A DNA stretch of 29,673 bases, taken from contig CM055107.1 of assembly GCA_029204225.1 (NCBI GenBank), forward strand, positions 11,917,068 to 11,946,740. Reading direction: 5' to 3'. The notes below the pieces were generated by a model. It had not been told where the DNA came from and searched no databases. It worked only from the letters and a program-made list of their open reading frames with translations. Below are positions 29,096-29,673 of this stretch, piece after piece (within the stretch, counting starts at the first letter, position 1; the number at the start of each line of letters is the position of its first letter). The position numbers were made by a program, and so were the translations under genes. Source of the DNA: Diphasiastrum complanatum (Eukaryota > Streptophyta > Lycopodiopsida > Lycopodiales > Lycopodiaceae).

Positions 29096-29260
29096 TGCCC
29101 TACTTCACCACCTTCAACCCATTTGCGAATTTCCTTTGGGGCGGTCCAACGCCGTACTGCCCCCCATTGAGCAGCCATTTTTTCTAGCTTTTGCACATCC
29201 AGTTATTGGTTGTCCAACGCCTTACTTCACTCGCTTTTCAGCAGCCCGTTCACCACCTAT
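29096..29260 (+). repeat. diverged leader repeats of the right-hand element
   Basis: GTCCAACGCC-TACT occurs at 29144 and 29212 (68-bp offset), with sequence such as TTCAGCAGCCC after it. A weaker copy (GCCCTACTTCACCACC) is near 29096. This matches the conserved block of the 78-80 bp repeats at 403-930 on the minus strand. The 62-codon open frame over it (29136-29321) is therefore not a credible gene. Confidence 0.55.
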
Positions 29261-29397
29261 TGTGTGTTGGCTTTCTACTATCATTGGATCATTCGTCACA
29301 TTTCCAATTCGTTTTCCTTAACACTTTATATTTTCCCATTTTGATTGCATTTTCTTTATTCGTTTTCCATTTTGTTAAAAAAATAAATAAACGACAA

Positions 29398-29673
29398 ATG
29401 ATGACACATTTCTCTTTTCCTAAGTATTTCGGTTTTTCCTCTACATCTTGTGGCATTGTCGAATTCACCGACTGGGTGAATAATTTTGAGGATTATTTTT
29501 TCACTTATTCATGTTCAGAGGTTATGAACATCATGATGGCTTCTTTGTGGTTAGATGGCCATGCAAAAGTTTGGTTTTCCATCTATTGTCGCACTCATCC
29601 TACTCTGATATGGAGCATATTTTTAGAAGATCTTCTATTTGCTACCACTCTTTCTGCGTTTCCTTTTGCATGT
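29398..29673 (+). CDS. retrotransposon gag (capsid) protein, N-terminal part, cut by the window edge
   Basis: Ninety-two codons from ATG ATG at 29398 to the window end with no stop. The pattern fits the retrotransposon gag domain of plant gypsy elements: PKYFGFSS near residue 8, VEFTDWVNNFEDYF at 21-34, a helix with ASLWLDGHAKVWF at 48-60, and IWSIFLEDLL at 71-80. This protein forms the particle that packages the element's RNA. The ATG is chosen because the domain begins only seven residues on. The same frame is open further upstream, but that part is pyrimidine-rich leader. No break is seen in the visible part, unlike the other coding relics in this window, so it may be the youngest element here. 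Zinc knuckle, protease and pol would lie outside. Confidence 0.7.
   Translation, partial: MMTHFSFPKYFGFSSTSCGIVEFTDWVNNFEDYFFTYSCSEVMNIMMASLWLDGHAKVWFSIYCRTHPTLIWSIFLEDLLFATTLSAFPFAC

Larger units (their letters stand above)
27865..29673 (+). mobile_element. 5' part of an LTR retroelement (LTR, PBS, leader, gag start)
   Basis: In order: candidate LTR (27865-28309), TATA box (28133-28140), tRNA-Met primer binding site (28310-28321), long leader with a telo-box and diverged repeats, and a gag reading frame starting at 29398 that runs off the window. The gag domain is of the type found in Ty3/gypsy elements. The TATA motif, the bases after the primer site and the leader repeats match those of the minus-strand element at 1-1353, so the two are probably relatives. 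The upstream neighbour is an older gypsy relic into which this one may have inserted. Confidence 0.7.

Noticed and set aside
29136-29321. 62-codon plus-strand frame before gag
   Set aside because: It covers the diverged leader repeats and shows no gag-like motif.
1-29673. CRISPR arrays, bacterial operons or phage genes
   Set aside because: No regular short repeats with unique spacers, no ribosome-binding-site spaced gene series and no bacterial coding density; the repeats and elements are of plant type.

Overview
The window looks like nuclear DNA from a large-genome land plant. The signs are A+T-rich intergenic sequence, many long (AG)n/(CT)n microsatellites, plant-type Ty3/gypsy (chromodomain) and Ty1/copia remains, tRNA-derived SINEs, a plant ankyrin/PGG-domain gene relic and a plant telo-box. 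Dense microsatellites and heavily decayed retroelements fit a fern, gymnosperm or other non-flowering plant, but nothing here fixes the lineage. I see no complete functional host gene. Almost everything recognisable is a transposable element, a pseudogene or a repeat.

Layout. 1-1353: minus-strand 5' end of an LTR retroelement (candidate LTR, tRNA-Met-type primer binding site, and a leader built of 78-80 bp tandem repeats with an (AG)n tract). 1435-1615: a 181-bp SINE with 8-bp target duplications. 3514-5240: three different direct duplications packed together. 5404-5440: fragment of a second SINE family. 5990-6431: a possible exon with a signal peptide and a Ser/Pro/His-rich region, carrying a frameshift. 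7075-8121: an ankyrin + PGG-domain pseudogene. 8346-10666: a giant inverted repeat (arms about 730-765 bp) around an 826-bp loop that holds a second copy of the PGG tail.

10670-13841: a wreck of at least two, perhaps three, gypsy elements. It holds a plus-strand chromodomain, a minus-strand gag/protease piece fused to the end of a second minus-strand pol, and in that pol the catalytic part of reverse transcriptase is deleted. 13839-14153: MITE-like unit with 13-bp inverted ends. 15598-15715: 88-bp tRNA-only SINE with a perfect 15-bp target duplication. 17011-17074: tRNA-like sequence. 17487-19105: a family of palindromes sharing one core around a copia gag/protease/pre-integrase relic. 21079-22655: microsatellites, a 71-bp duplication, a poly(C) tract and a TTGCATG cluster. 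23013-23624: GTTCCGGAAC palindromes. 27020-27620: plus-strand gypsy RT/integrase relic. 27865-29673: plus-strand start of an LTR retroelement (LTR, TATA box, PBS, telo-box, leader repeats and the start of gag, cut by the window edge).

The leftmost and rightmost elements look like relatives: the same TATA motif about 265 bp into the LTR, the same sequence just after the primer binding site, and a related leader repeat. The most unusual structures are the inverted repeat with a captured PGG fragment and the palindrome family around the copia relic. All coordinates and alignments were read by eye.
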